Below are positions 24,777-38,336 of a DNA stretch of 64,000 bases, one piece after another. Every line of letters starts with the position of its first letter. Within the stretch, counting starts at the first letter, position 1. Origin of the DNA: Chrysomallon squamiferum (taxonomy: Eukaryota > Mollusca > Gastropoda > Neomphalida > Peltospiridae); contig CM022679.1 in assembly GCA_012295275.1 (NCBI GenBank), positions 27,417,483-27,481,482 of the forward strand, read 5' to 3'. The translations under genes and the position numbers were made by a program. The notes beneath the pieces were generated by a model. The model did no database searches and was not told the DNA's origin. It worked only from the letters and a program-made list of their open reading frames with translations.

Positions 24777-27020
24777 TCATAATCTGCTTTTTGCTGTCAC
24801 TTTGTTTTTCGGAATTGATTTGTGTACAGTGCGATTGACCTTGACATTTTCAAGTTTATGAATGCATCTGTAGAGAGCATCACAAATACTGAACCACTTT
24901 GACTGAGTAACACCAGATGTCAAGTCAAGATGGTTGGTCACGTAGGCCCATCCAACTTGGTACTTAGTGTCTGCTGCAGCGTACTGTCCTCCATATCCCC
25001 CATGTCCAAACATGTAGTACATCTGAAAAAAAAAAAAAATAAAAATTTAAAAATTTAAATTTATAAATATTAGAAAAAAAAAAAATATAATCTTAAATAA
25101 TAATGATTGTAAAAAAAAAAAATAAAAAAAAAAAAAAAAAAAAAAATGTATCAGTTAAAAATTTAGATAACAAAGAGAAGATAACTCTGCTCACATATTT
25201 TAATGATGTGTTCCTTTTACCTCATCATCTTCAACTACTGGTAGCAGAGTCATGCCCAGACTGTAAACATCGTCCATGCCGTATGACATGTCAGTTCCCC
25301 ATGACAACGGCTCCTGAAGTAATTCAGTCACCTTTCCAGAGAGAATCCTTCTTCCCTTACCATCTGACCCGTTACCTAGGATACCATGAAGCTTAGCAAC
25401 AGCTTCAGCAGTTCCAATCCCATGAGAGGAGCCAACAGGAAGTTCCATAAAGTTTGGATCCTGTATCACCAGAGTCTGTTGGTTGTAGATAGCAAAAATA
25501 TGTCTAATCACACAAGTTCTGTATATGGTTACATATCAGAATATATATATATTTATATAAACATTCTTATATATAGATATCTTTTGTATGATTACAATGT
25601 AAATATTCAATTATTTTTCAAACTGTTATTAAAACAAATAAAATCATGACCCAACACTTAATCTGACAACACTGCATTTACTCAAAGAAAAGAAAAGGAA
25701 TTATTTGAGCTTTGTTGAAAAAAGAATAACTTCTGTGTATAACTTACTCGTCTCCAGTCTCTTGGATTTCTCAAAATGCGCTGGATGATGTTCTTGTCTC
25801 CTTTAAAGTCTTCTCTAAACCAATTATAATATTTCTTAGTTTCCTCTGTGTTTATCACCAAGCGCACCACACGATACTGCTCAGACTTTGGCAAGCCAAT
25901 GTGAAAGTCTATGTCTGTATAATGTCAAACAGCTGTGAATACAGTCTAGTTCATTTTTTTAAAAGGTTGTTTGATTGCGTCTTTCAAAGACCATTGAATA
26001 CAGTCTAGGTAAATTTTCAATGGTTATTTGATTGTTATTAAGAGAGACCTGAGTACAGACTAGTCCAATCTTTAAATTAAATAGCTATCTGAACACAGAT
26101 TGTAAATATTAAAAGAATGAAATAATCAATATTTGTTTAATATCAATCATCTTTAGGTGGTTAAAGATAAATATCTAAATCTCTTCTCTGATAAAAACTT
26201 AGTTTCTAAACAAAAAAGAACTAAAAATTGTTTGGGTCGGGGGTGTCTTTAGCATACATGACATTAAGTTAATCCTTTATGAATTATAATAATATTAGCA
26301 ATAAAAATATTCAATAAATTATCTCAACTTTATTGTAAAATAAATATTCTGGCTTACTGCAAGCTAAACAAGAAAAAAAAAACCTTTTGTTAAGTTCTTT
26401 GACTTGTTTCATCTGTATTGTAAAATCAAGTTTTTAGTCTGAAAATAAAAAAAATTCACTTACTGAAAGGTTCAGCAATTTCTTCTTTGAAGTACTGAGA
26501 CAAACTTCGATGTTTTGGGTCAGTTCTTCTCACTATCTGGTCAAGGTAGAGGCCAAAGGTCATTGGATGGTAGCCATGTTTTGTTCCTGTCATAGTGAAA
26601 TCAAATATCAGCATCAATGTATTTATATAGATGTGAATTCAGAAACATGATTACAGACACAGTGACATACAGACATACATACATCCTGGAAATTATTTAA
26701 TATACAAAATAATATACAACTACATTTGATTAACCCTTTCAGAGCCAAAGTTTGGTGGAAGACGTACTTCCCTGTGCCAGGTATTTTGGGGAAAATCATA
26801 TTTGGGCTGATTTTAAATTAGTGCATTAAGTCATGATGAAAATATTCTGGTATTTCAAGATATGCTGTCAGTGGCAATCTTCTACCATGTTGAGATGCAT
26901 CTCAAACTGTAGTGAAGGATTAAAACAAATGAAACCTTTTATGATACTTTTTCAAAAACACTCTGAAAATAAAGATGATTTTTTCCACTCACTAATATAT
27001 GGATAACAGATATAAGGTAA

Positions 27021-27071
<51 letters not shown>

Positions 27072-28958
27072 TTTTTTTTCTTATGTATACAAAGTCAAAT
27101 GCAGTGCTTTCAAAAAAATGTAGTTTCCATAGCTACCTGGTGTCCACAATGGTTTCTGATCAGCTAATAATCTGTTTAACTCATCTGGATTATCTCTAAT
27201 CCAGGATAATTCATAATCTCTGTCTAGATCTGGTAGGCCAGCCTGAAAATAGAAAAAAAAAAAATAATAATAATAATAATAAATCATTATAATAATAAAA
27301 AATAATTAAAAAAAAATAATAATAATAAAAAAGAATTTTTAAATAATAACATATCTGTAATTTGAATCAGTTTTTAATTAAGAAAAATTTATTTCATCTG
27401 TTTTTTGCTTTTCTTACATGTTCAAGATGTCTTTCTTTTACACATTTCTCAGGACTAGCCATTGAACTTGAGTCTTGTGAACACAGTTAAAGATTTGGCC
27501 TCAGACTTCACCAAACCTCTGCATGCCACCAGATCTCCACAACTCAGAGCCAATGAACAGAAATAAATATAGCTGAGACAGAGAAACTGTTTTTTGTTTT
27601 ATTAAATAGACAAACAGAAATGGAGGAAGGGGGAAAAGAAAAAATATTTAATTTATTTTAATTTTTGTACAATATCATTATTATTCCTTTCTTTTGTCAG
27701 TTCATACAAAAGTCAGAATACAAAACAAAACAGTTGATAATTTACTAAATTATCCTTACCCGATTGCTGAGAAACATTTTCAGAGTTATCTCCTCCTTTC
27801 CATTTTGAGCAAATTCAGGCCAGTGTTTGGATATTTTATCTTCGTAACTTAAAAATCCTCTGGAAAAGCAAAATAAATATAAAACTTGAAAAATAAAACT
27901 ATCATAACTGAAAGGATCCATTTCAAAACTGATTTAAAATGCAATTTATCAATATTTTAGAGATTATAACGTAACAGGCAAAATATAAAACATCTGAAAT
28001 TTTTTTTGCAAGTAGCGGAGACCTGCTATTGATCTGTACAGACAACTAGAAAGACAGATGTAGATAGATACATGTGTGTGTGTGTGTGCATGTCTATATG
28101 TGTATATACATATGTTCACGTAGCTGTATGTTAGTTTATCTATGTGGCGGATAACTCTGATACCTGTCTACCAAGTGTGCTATGACAACAGCTGATGCAC
28201 TTTTTGTGGTTGAGAAGAAGAAACTCAGAGTGTTTTCTTCCCAGGGTCTCAGTGCCTCAGGGTCTGCCAGCCCAGCCCACAGGTTGACAACCAGTTCTCC
28301 ACGGTAATACGCAGCAAAACTTCCTCCTCGTTCTATCCCTTTCTTCAAATTATCTCTGCAGTTAGTTTAGAATATACAATAAAGTACTCTTTAAAACTGA
28401 AACATCCGTGTGCAGGAAAATATAAATAAAGATTAGATAAGACTGTGGTTTTATATGAAGCACGCTATAATATAAGTAGTTTTGTTTAATTAATTTTTTT
28501 TTTTTATTAAATTAATATTTTATACCCGGATAAAAATAGAAATAGCATAAGATTGGGTTTATATACTATGCAGGCTATGATGTTATTAGTTTTGTTTAAT
28601 TGATTATTTTTAACAGTTAATATTTTAAATCCAAATAAAAGTAAAAATAGGATAAAATTGGAGTTTTAGTTAAAGTAGAATATAATACTATTAATTTTAT
28701 TTAAATCATTATTTTTGAAAGTTAATATTTTGAATCCATGTATATGAAAACAAAAATATAAATGGGATAATACTGAGGTGTCAAACCCTTTTGAACTGAA
28801 ATTCATGTCCATATATTAAAAAAGAGAGGGGAAAAACAGAATTACAGTAAATATAGAAACATTTGGTGGAAGAAATGGAAAACTGTTTACTTGAAAGTTT
28901 CTTCAACATCTTCAAATCCTTTTTTCACATAGCCATGAAGTTTTGGTATCATTTTTTC
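24777..28958 (-). CDS. LACTB-like serine hydrolase (class C beta-lactamase fold), copy 1, intact
   Basis: Eukaryotic member of the penicillin-binding-protein/class C beta-lactamase superfamily, probably a serine esterase or peptidase; the substrate is unknown. Exons in transcript order: E1 28891-28958, E2 28164-28355, E3 27760-27859, E4 27137-27242, E5 26464-26586, E6 25748-25914, E7 25221-25475, E8 24777-25022 (TGA 24777-24779). All phases agree, giving 418 residues without the unidentified first exon. E2 holds [19 protein letters not shown] and the nucleophile box STTK (SxxK). The E4/E5 junction gives [10 protein letters not shown], whose Tyr is the likely YxN-box equivalent. E7 carries [18 protein letters not shown] and E8 FGHGGYGGQ, the KTG-box equivalent. 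E1 starts in frame with no initiator suited to its splice phase, so an upstream exon is needed. The C-terminus is SRL, which fits a peroxisomal PTS1 signal. It is the only copy in the array with all boxes and all frames intact. Confidence 0.88.
26730..26923. mobile_element. TTAA-flanked MITE, uninterrupted (copy 1 E4/E5 intron)
   Basis: 194 bases bounded by TTAA with inverted termini of CCCTTTCAGAGCC type (the right end has decayed to GTGAAGGATTAA). TTAA target sites and CCCTTT ends are typical of piggyBac-like non-autonomous elements. This copy has the empty site for the pogo-like insertion found in copies 2-5. Confidence 0.65.
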
Positions 28959-29831
28959 CTGAGTAAAAAGATATTAATAATTCATTCATTCACCTTAGAC
29001 CCATTATTTCTGTTTTCTTCAGAAATACATTAATGAATATGCAAAAATAAAAATAATAATAACAATAAAAATTTAAGAAAATAGATAGGTATCAGTTATT
29101 AAAGTCTGGAGTAATTTTACTGTATTAAAATTATATTAAAAATAAATAAATAAATAAATAACAAAAAAGAAAGAAAGAAAACAAAAGTACCGTTCCTCAA
29201 TTAATATTAAAATATTCTAAAGTGTCTGTAAATTACAAATTTAATCCGTTTTTATATTCTATATTTATTTCACGGTGTTCGTATCATTGAGTTTTGTATA
29301 ATAAAATATTCACACATTTAACTTTAATATTCTTCATTTTATTTGTTAAATAATCCATAAACCCATTACATACAGTTAGTAGAGTTACAATTTTGTTACA
29401 ACACGTTTTTCTAAAAGTTTAAATAATTGTAAATCAATGATCAGATTATTGAATCAGTAGATTGAGTTTTTCTTGAATAAAAGGTACCATATGTTTGTTT
29501 TCTTCTTCTTCGAAGAATGAGGCTTAGAGTATGTAGACGTTAGTGAAATAAATAATTAAATTTCTTCTTCGTACACTTTCAAATATAATCTACACGGAGT
29601 AAACATTTCAGCGATCTTTGAACTAAAGGGAGAGTACTCTCAATATATTAATTCATAATGATTATTAAATGGGGTATTTTAACTTTAATAAATGAATGAA
29701 TAAATAAATAAATAAATAAATTTGTTAAAGTGTATGTGAATGGAGTTGATCGTATTTATTCATGCCAAAAATTAAGTGAATATCTACTTAGCGTCGTAAT
29801 AATTTATTGAAGAAAAGAAAAGAAATAAATA

Positions 29832-29874
<43 letters not shown>

Positions 29875-30327
29875 AGATAAAAAATTGGCCTTCGTATCAA
29901 CCAAATATAAATAAAGAAATAATTATTAAAATATTAGTAAGAAAAAAAAAAAAATTCCAACAAAGAAAAAAATAAAAGGAAATAGAAAGGACATAAAGAA
30001 TGAAAATTGTATGATAATGATTATCAGATAAATATTAAGATAAATAAATAAAATAATAATAATAATAAAAAAATAAAATAAAGATAAGTTACTGCCAGGG
30101 TATAAATACAAATATACATAAGACACAACGCAATACCTACAATGTAACAAATATTTCTACATTATCACCATAAAGCAGAGGTTTTATTTATTTTTATTTT
30201 TATTATTTTTTTATACGTTTTTTTTTTTTTTCTGACTCAAATTATTATTGTGATTTTAAACCCTTAAATTCTAAAGTACATTTCATTGTAGATTAGTATA
30301 AGTATTCTAAGGCGTTGAACAACACAC

Positions 30328-30386
30328 CTGATATTGCAATTAATAAATAGGAGACTGGCTGATAGTCCATCGTTTACTTCACCTAC
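30328..30386 (-). other. Candidate first coding exon of LACTB copy 1
   Basis: On the minus strand, acceptor-like CTTGTAG is followed by a short leader, ATG (30368-30370) and a hydrophobic stretch MDYQPVSYLLIAISG, then a good donor CAG|GTGTGT at 30328. It would give a signal-anchor-like N-terminus. However, this donor leaves phase 1 while E1 needs phase 0. The join works only with the poorer donor two bases further (GGT|GTGTTG) or with an intermediate exon, so this is only a candidate. Confidence 0.25.
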
Positions 30387-30460
30387 AAGAACAGTATACA
30401 ACATTTACAGAAAGTTCAGTCTTCATGTATTATTTTAATTGTTGTAATTAATTAATTATT

Positions 30461-30505
<45 letters not shown>

Positions 30506-30773
30506 TTTTTTCTTTATCAAGTCGCACCAAAGTATTACAATTTTGTTCACTAAAATGCAGTTAGAAAATTGTTTCAAGAGGGAGGCTAGACGATAACAGG
30601 TCAGTGAAAGCACTCAAACCCAACACTCCCGCAAACAGGAACATGTAACTTTGTTGAGAAAAATGGAATTTTGAAAGTGAACAAACTTGAGTTTAAAAGT
30701 CCATTCAGTTATATTGTTATGTCCTAAGCAACAAACAAACATGTCCTTAATGTCACAGTTTGCTCTGTGCGTT

Positions 30774-30774
<1 letters not shown>

Positions 30775-30832
<58 letters not shown>
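30775..30832. repeat. (CA)n microsatellite
   Basis: Perfect CA run of about 58 bases upstream of LACTB copy 1. Confidence 0.95.
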
Positions 30833-30835
<3 letters not shown>

Positions 30836-31789
30836 GAACGAACCTATTATTCAGCTTTCTGACATCAGGAAATAACAAACAAAAACGGTTTTCGGTTGAT
30901 GTTTTTTTTTTTTTTTTAAACTGGGCAGTTGTGAATTTCGCGGTTTGGCTGTAGTTCGAAGGGCAGCTACTCTGGCTGAGTATTGGGGGCGCACTTGTGA
31001 ACGGCGCCAAATACAGAGCAACAGCTGTTATGTATAGGTGATCCTCTGACAGTTACGTGATTATGTGTAGTAATTTATCGTAATTTTCATTTATACCTAT
31101 GTCTAAAAGGCCAGCAGAAACGCAACATGGTAGGAAAAAGCAAAAAGGAAACATTTAGCGTTCATTATTAAATGGATTAATAAAGGTCGAAGAGGCACTG
31201 GTTTAGATATTTATTAATTCATATCTGTCAAAGAAAGTTTTTTTTTTTTTTTTTTTCTTTTCATTGTTTATTTTATATTTCAAGTTTATATTTAACAAAA
31301 GGGGAAAATCCAGAAATGTGGCAAACCTCTCAAGCTTGTCAGATAAATTGTGCGGTACCCATGTATATATTATGTATATATATATATATATGTCTGTTTT
31401 ATGTAACATATATGACAACTATAATCAATAACATTTAAAAAAAAAAAGATATATTCTCAGTAAAGTTACATAAACTTGGGCTCAGTCTGTTGTCACAACA
31501 AAATATTTAGCACTGAAGAAAATATATATATATATTTTTTAGCTAAAATATAAAATATAAAATAAACGACAGTGAAAGGAAATAGAAGAAGATAGTGAGT
31601 GAATGAAAATGAAATGAATGAAATGAATGAATTTAAAAGTGATTGAAACAAAACAAAGCTAGAGAGAGAGAGAGAGAGATATAAAGGGATTCAGCAAAAA
31701 AGAAAAAAGGTAATTAAAGCATGGTGAATTTGCAAGTCAAAGTTATTTATTTTTTCTTGTAATGTACACACCACTGATTAAAATACACA

Positions 31790-32105
31790 ATAGTACAGTG
31801 TTATTAATTGAAAAACAGTAAAATAAATAACCCCAAATACACAGCAGTACAGTGTTATTAATTGAAAAACAGTAAAATAAATAACTCAAAATAACAGCAG
31901 TGCAGTGTTATTAATTGAAAAACAGTAAAATAAATAACCCCAAATACACAGCAGTACAGTGTTATTAACTGAAAAACAGTAAAATAAATAACCCAAAATA
32001 TACAGCAGTACAGTGTTATTAATTGAAAAACAGTAAAATAAATAACCCAAAATACACAGCAGAACACATTAATTGAACAAAAACAGTTATTAATTGAAAA
32101 AACAA
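31790..32105. repeat. ~54-bp minisatellite 3' of LACTB copy 2
   Basis: Five to six units, each containing CAGTGTTATTAATTGAAAAA then CAGTAAAATAAATAAC and an AAATACACAGCAGTA spacer. It shares the AAAACAGTAAAATAAATAAC core with the shorter-unit array 3' of copy 1. Confidence 0.85.
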
Positions 32106-33155
32106 AAAAAAACGACCCAAAAAAATAGCAGAGTGTTATTAATTACAACCAAAAAACAAAAAAATATATCGTGGTTGAACACATTACTGAACAAAAACAG
32201 TAAACTAAATAGCAAACAGATATACAACCATATAAAAATATATTTGCAATAATTAACATTAAAATTAACACTATATAACTGTCTTTTTTTTTTACTTTTT
32301 ACATTCAGAAATATTTATGAATATATAAAAAATGAATAACAAAAGAATAAAGCCAAGTTTGTATTTATGTTCTAATATCATTATTTTGGCTAAGAAAATT
32401 CAAAACAGTTCCTTCTGTTTGATAATATACAAAGAATAATAAATAAATAAATAAATAAACAAACAAATCAAATGTTTAAAAATAAAAAAGAGTCAAAAAA
32501 AAATACTAAAAGAAAGAAAATGAATTTCTTTTCAATAATCTTCCAAAATATTTTACACTACCCAAATTACTTCTTTGGTGATATGTATATTTTAAAAACT
32601 TTTTAACAATTAAATAAATGTCCTGAAAGGACATGCATACTAAACATACAAATCCAACATATCCTCATACTTAATTATATATAGAGATTAAACAAAAAAT
32701 TCCATAATCCTCTTAATAAAACATGATCTAGTGATAATAAAATATTGTACTAGTGAAACAACAATAAAACAAATTTTCATAATCATCTTATTAAAGTGTT
32801 AATGAACACTGCAGTAGTAAAACAATAATACATTATTTCCATAATTCTTTTAATAAAAATTTAACAAATACTCTGTTAGGATAAAAATAATTTTAAAAAT
32901 GTCATTAAAGCTCTTGTTAAAACATTAACAAATACTCTGTTAGGATAAAAATAATTTTAAAAGTTCCATAATTCTCTTAATAAAACATTAGATATACTCT
33001 AGTAGTATAAAGATAATTTATAAAATTTCATTAATCCTCTTGATAAAACACGATCAAATGCTGCATTGGTATAACAGCAATAAGAATAATCCACAATCCT
33101 CTTAATAAAATATTAAAAATCCTCTTAACAATGCATTATATAATCCTCAGCAGTT

Positions 33156-36100
33156 TTATTTGGTTTTTGTTGTCACTTTGTTTTTCGGAATTGATTTGTG
33201 TACAGTGCGTTTGACCTTGACATTTTCAAGTTTATGAATGCATTTGTAGAGGGCATCACAAATACTGAACCACTTTGACTGAGTAACATCAGATGTCAAA
33301 TCAAGATGGTTGGTCACGTAGGCCCATCCAACTTTGTACTTAGTGTCTGCTGCAGCATACTGTCCTCCATATCCCCCATGTCCAAACATGTAGTACATCT
33401 GAACAAAAAAATTAATTTTAAAAATATTAGAAAAAAAATTCTAATAAAATAATCATAAAAAAATAATGATTATAAAAAAAATAAAATAAAAATGTATCAG
33501 TTAAAAATTTAGATAACAAAGAGAAGATAACTCTGCTCTCATAATTTAATTATGTGTTGCTTTTACCTCATCATTTTCAACTACTGGTAGCAGAGTCATG
33601 CCCAGACTGTAAACATTGTCCATGCTGTTTGACATGTCCGTTCCCTTTGACAACGGCTCCTGAAGTAGTTTAGTCACCTCTCCAGAGAGAATCCTCGTTC
33701 CCTCAGCATCTGTCCCATTACCTAGGATACCATGAAGCTTAGCAACAGCTTTCGCAGTTCCAATCCCATGAGAGGAGCCAACAGGAAGTTCCATAAAGGC
33801 TGGATCCTGCATTAGCTCTATCTGTTAGTTGTAGACAGAAAAAAAAAAAGAGTAAAATCATACATTTCTATGTATGGTTACATATCAAAATTATATATAG
33901 AAACAGTCTGATATGTAACCATACATAGGAATCTTTTGCATGACTACCATTTGCATCAATCATTTTTCAAACAGTTATTAAAACAAACAAATATCATGAC
34001 ACTGTTCAAAAAAGAAGAAAAAAAAAAGAAGAAAAACAAACACAAAAAAACAAAACAAACAAAAAACGGTGACAATCTGACAACACTGCATCTACTCAAG
34101 GAAAAGACAGGCATCATTTGAGCTTTGTTGAAAAAAGAATAACTTCTGTGTGTAACTTACTCATCTCCAGTCTAATGGATTTCTGAAAATGTGCTGGATG
34201 ATGTTCTTGTCCTTTAAAGTCTTCTCTAAACCGATTATAATATTTCTTAGTTTCCTCTGTGTTTATCACCAAGCGCACCACACGATACTGCTCAGACTTT
34301 GGCAAGCCAATGTGAAAGTCTATGTCTGTATAATGTCAAACAGCTGCGAATACAGTCTAGTTCATTTTTTTAAAAGGTTGTTTGATTGCGACTTTCAAAG
34401 ACCATTGAATACAGTCTAGGTAAATTTTCAATGGTTATTTGATTGTTATTAAGAGAGACCTGATTTTTTTATATCCTTTAAAGTCTTCTCTAAACCGATT
34501 ATAATAATTTTCTTAGTTTCCTCTGTTTTTACCACCAACCTTGTAACACGATGCTGCACAGACCTTGGCAAGTTTTGTTGAAAAAAATAGAATAACTTCT
34601 GTGTGTAACTTACCCGTCTGCAGTCTCTTGAATCTCTGAAAATTTGCATGACGGTGTTTGGATCTCCTTTGAAATCTTCGTTACTTTTCTCAGCCTCTAT
34701 CTTCAACCGAGTCACTCGATGCTGCTCAGACTTTGGCAAGCCAATGTGAAAGTCTATGTCTGTATAATGTCAAACAGCTTTGAATACAGCCTAATTCATT
34801 TTTTTCAAAAGATTATTTGACCGTTACAGATTGTGAGTTTAAAAGCGTACTGAATACATTTTAATTGTTGAAAGGTAATTTGATTATTATATTAAAATAG
34901 CACTGACTGCAGTCTAGTTCATTTTAAAAAACATTTTATTTGTCATATTTGTGACAATTAAAAGAGAACTGAATACAGTTCAGTTCAATCTTTAAGTTAA
35001 ATAGTTATCTGAACACAGATTGTAAATATTAAAAGAATGAAATAATCAATATTTGTTTAATATCAATCATCTTTAGGTGGTTAAAGATAAATATCTAAAT
35101 CTCTTCTCTGATAAAAACTTAGTTTCTAAACAAAAAAGAACAAAAAATTGTTTTGGGCGGGGGTGTCTTTAGCATACATAACATTAAGTTAATCCTTTAT
35201 GATTTACAATAATATTAGCTATAAATAAAATTTATTAAATTATCTCTACTTTATTGTAAAATAAATATTCTGCTTACTGCAAGCAAAACAACAAGAAGAA
35301 CAAAAAAAAAAAAAAAAAAAAACAAAACAAATCAACAAAACAAACCAGCCTTTTCAAAAATTCTTTGATTTGTTTCATCTGTATTGTAAAATCAAATTTT
35401 TAGTCTGAAAATAAAAAAAATTCACTTACTGAAAGGTTCAGCAATTTCTTCTTTGAAGTACTGAGACAAACCTCGTTGTTTTGGATCAGTTCTTCTCACT
35501 ATCTGGTCAAGGTAGAGGGCAAATGCCAGAGGATGGTAGCCATGCTTTGTTCCTGTCACAGTGCAAACAAATATCAGCATCAATATATTTATATAGATGT
35601 GAATTCACAAAACATGATTACACACACAGTGACATATAGACATACATACATCCTGGAAATCAGTTAATATGCAAAGTAATATACAACTACATTTGATTAA
35701 CCCTTTCAGAGCCAATGTTGGGTGTAACACATACTTCGCAGGTATTTTGGGGAAAATTATATCTGGGCTTAATTTAAATTAGTGTGTTAAGTCATTCTTG
35801 CAGCATTCTGGCATTTCAAGAGATCTTGTCAGTGGTAGTCTTCTAGCACGTTGAGATACAGTGGTACCTCGGGTTACGAACGCCTCGAAGCACGAATAAA
35901 CTGGATTACCAACCGCGATCTTTGGCAATTTTTGTCTTGGTTTACGAATAATGTCCTGAGTTACGAACTACAAGGATGCGCCACGACAATATTTCTTTTG
36001 ACGTCGGTTTTGACGTCGGATTATCTAGTAAAGATAAGAATAGATGCTTACTTTAAGACTGAAGTCAAAATAAAGATTATAGCAAAAATATATATCATGA

Positions 36101-36696
36101 ATTAGGGTCTTTAGTCTTCGATATGCAGTTGCAGCTCAATAGCTTTTGCATTCAGATTGTGTGATCGCATCTTTTAAAGTGTTGCTGCTCTTATGTGTAT
36201 ATTTTTTTTATTATACCCTATCCAATATGGCGCCCAAGAAAACAAAAACTGAAAGCAAAAATGCTGATGGAAAGTACAAACGTATCACAGTAGAGGTTAA
36301 GAAAGAAATAATTGCAAAACACGACAGTGGCGTTAGTGTGTCTGACATCGCTTCGGTTTGCGAACCGAGTTCTTGAACGAATTAAGTTCATAACCCGAGG
36401 ATCCACTGTATATGTCAAAGTGCACTGAAAGGGTTAAAAAAACTGATTAAAACTTTTATGATGCTTTTTTTGTTGTTGTTGAAAACACTCATTTGGCAAA
36501 AAAAAATTATGTTATTTTTTTAACATACAGAAGGTCAAAGCCAGTGTTTTTTGAAAATGCACAGTTTGCATAGTTACCTGGTGCCCATAATGGTTTCTGA
36601 TCAGCTAATAGTCTACTCAACTCATTTTTATTATCGTTAATCCAGGATAATTCATAATCTGTGTATAGATCTGGTAGGCCAGCCTGAACATAGAAA

Positions 36697-36754
<58 letters not shown>

Positions 36755-37971
36755 GATAAATAAATATATATTTTTTAAATTAATAACATATCTGTAATTT
36801 AAATCAGTTTATAATTACGAATGGATAATGGAGATTTCACATTTGCATATTATATTTTAGAGTTAATTTTGTCAAACTGAAATAGTATCAGATTTGTAGA
36901 ATTTTGATGAGTTCATTTGGAAGAACATCTGCTTCAAAGCTGGAGAAAGGTACTGGAAGAAAATGGCACAGATATCACTCAGTAGATGTATGTATTAATA
37001 TCTAAATATTTTCTTTGAATTTCAGTTTAAAAAAAAATCCTGATGATTTTTGTTCTGATCCAATGCTTTTAAAAGTAACACAAAACATCCTAGCACTCTG
37101 CTTTTAACATATTTAATTATATTAATTCAGTGTAGCATTTCACTCAAATCTAAGGTGTAGCACTAACTTCTAATTGCTAATTATCTTGTAAAATGTTTTT
37201 GCTGACAGTTTACTAGATATCAATATATGTGAAACATTTGCTATTTTAGATCTCATCACTGTCATGCAGAAGGGAGGGGCTGTGGGTGTAATGGCTCCAT
37301 CAGGGGTGGGAGGAATTCATCTCCAAAGAGTGAAATAAAATAAATATGTTGTCCATTCTGCTCTTGATTCCTCCAAGCTGGCGCTTAAATTAGTTAATGT
37401 GGCTAATTTACATTTAATTTGAATAAAAAAATTATTTCATCAGTTTTTGCTTTTCTTACATGTTCAAGATGTCTTTCTTTTACACATTTGTCAGTACTAG
37501 CCATTGAACTTGAGTCTTGTGGACACAGTTAAAGATTTGGCCTCAGACTTCACCAAACCTCTGCATGCCACCAGATCTCCACAACTCAGAGCCATTGAAC
37601 AGAAAGAAATATAGCTGAGACAGAGAAACTGTTTTTTGTTTTATTAAAGAGACAACAGAAACAAACAGATATATGGACGATATGGAGGAAGGGTGAAAAG
37701 ATAAAATATTTAAATTTATTTTTATTCTTATACAATATTCTTACAGTTATTCCTTCTTTTTGTCAGTTCTGGGTATTTCTTAGTTCTCACAAAATGCAGA
37801 ATACAAAATAAAACAGTTAATAATTTATTAAATTATCCTTACCTGACTGCTGAGGAACATTTTCAGAGTTATCTCCTCCTTTCCATTTTGAGCAAATTCA
37901 GGCCAGTGTTTGCATATTTTATCTTCATAACTTAATTTTCCTCTGGAAAATTAAAATGGTTTAAAAAAACC

Positions 37972-38005
<34 letters not shown>

Positions 38006-38241
38006 AAAAAAAAAAAAAACATTGAAAGGATCCAATTCAAAACTGATTTAAAATGTGATTTATCAATATTTTGGAGTACTTATAAGATAACAGGCAAATT
38101 ATAAAAGTCGAGAGCTGCTTTGATAAATTCCACTAAAAATCAGAACTTGAGATTTTGGATAAAGATTTAAACCTATTGCTGACAGATGGTATATAAAAAT
38201 GGTACATAAATTATTATATGTACCATTTTTATCACTTCATT

Positions 38242-38336
<95 letters not shown>

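Larger units (their letters stand above)
28959..33155. other. Region between LACTB copies 1 and 2
   Basis: Holds (AAAT)n at about 29140-29162, poly-A at about 29835-29870, (TTA)n at about 30470-30505, (CA)n at 30775-30832, a locally GC-richer stretch at 30930-31030 (GGGGGCGCACTTGTGAACGG) that could be the copy 1 promoter/5' end, and a minisatellite at 31790-32100. The 32300-33150 part resembles the 24340-24780 flank of copy 1, so it is the 3' flank of copy 2. Recurrent AATCCTCTTAATAAAACATTAACAAATACTCT-type phrases form a diverged repeat at about 32690-33130. Confidence 0.6.

Noticed and set aside
24777-28958. Acquired antibiotic-resistance beta-lactamase
   Set aside because: Eight introns, a GHGG box in place of KTG and tandem eukaryotic context fit the metazoan LACTB-like hydrolases; nothing suggests a resistance role.
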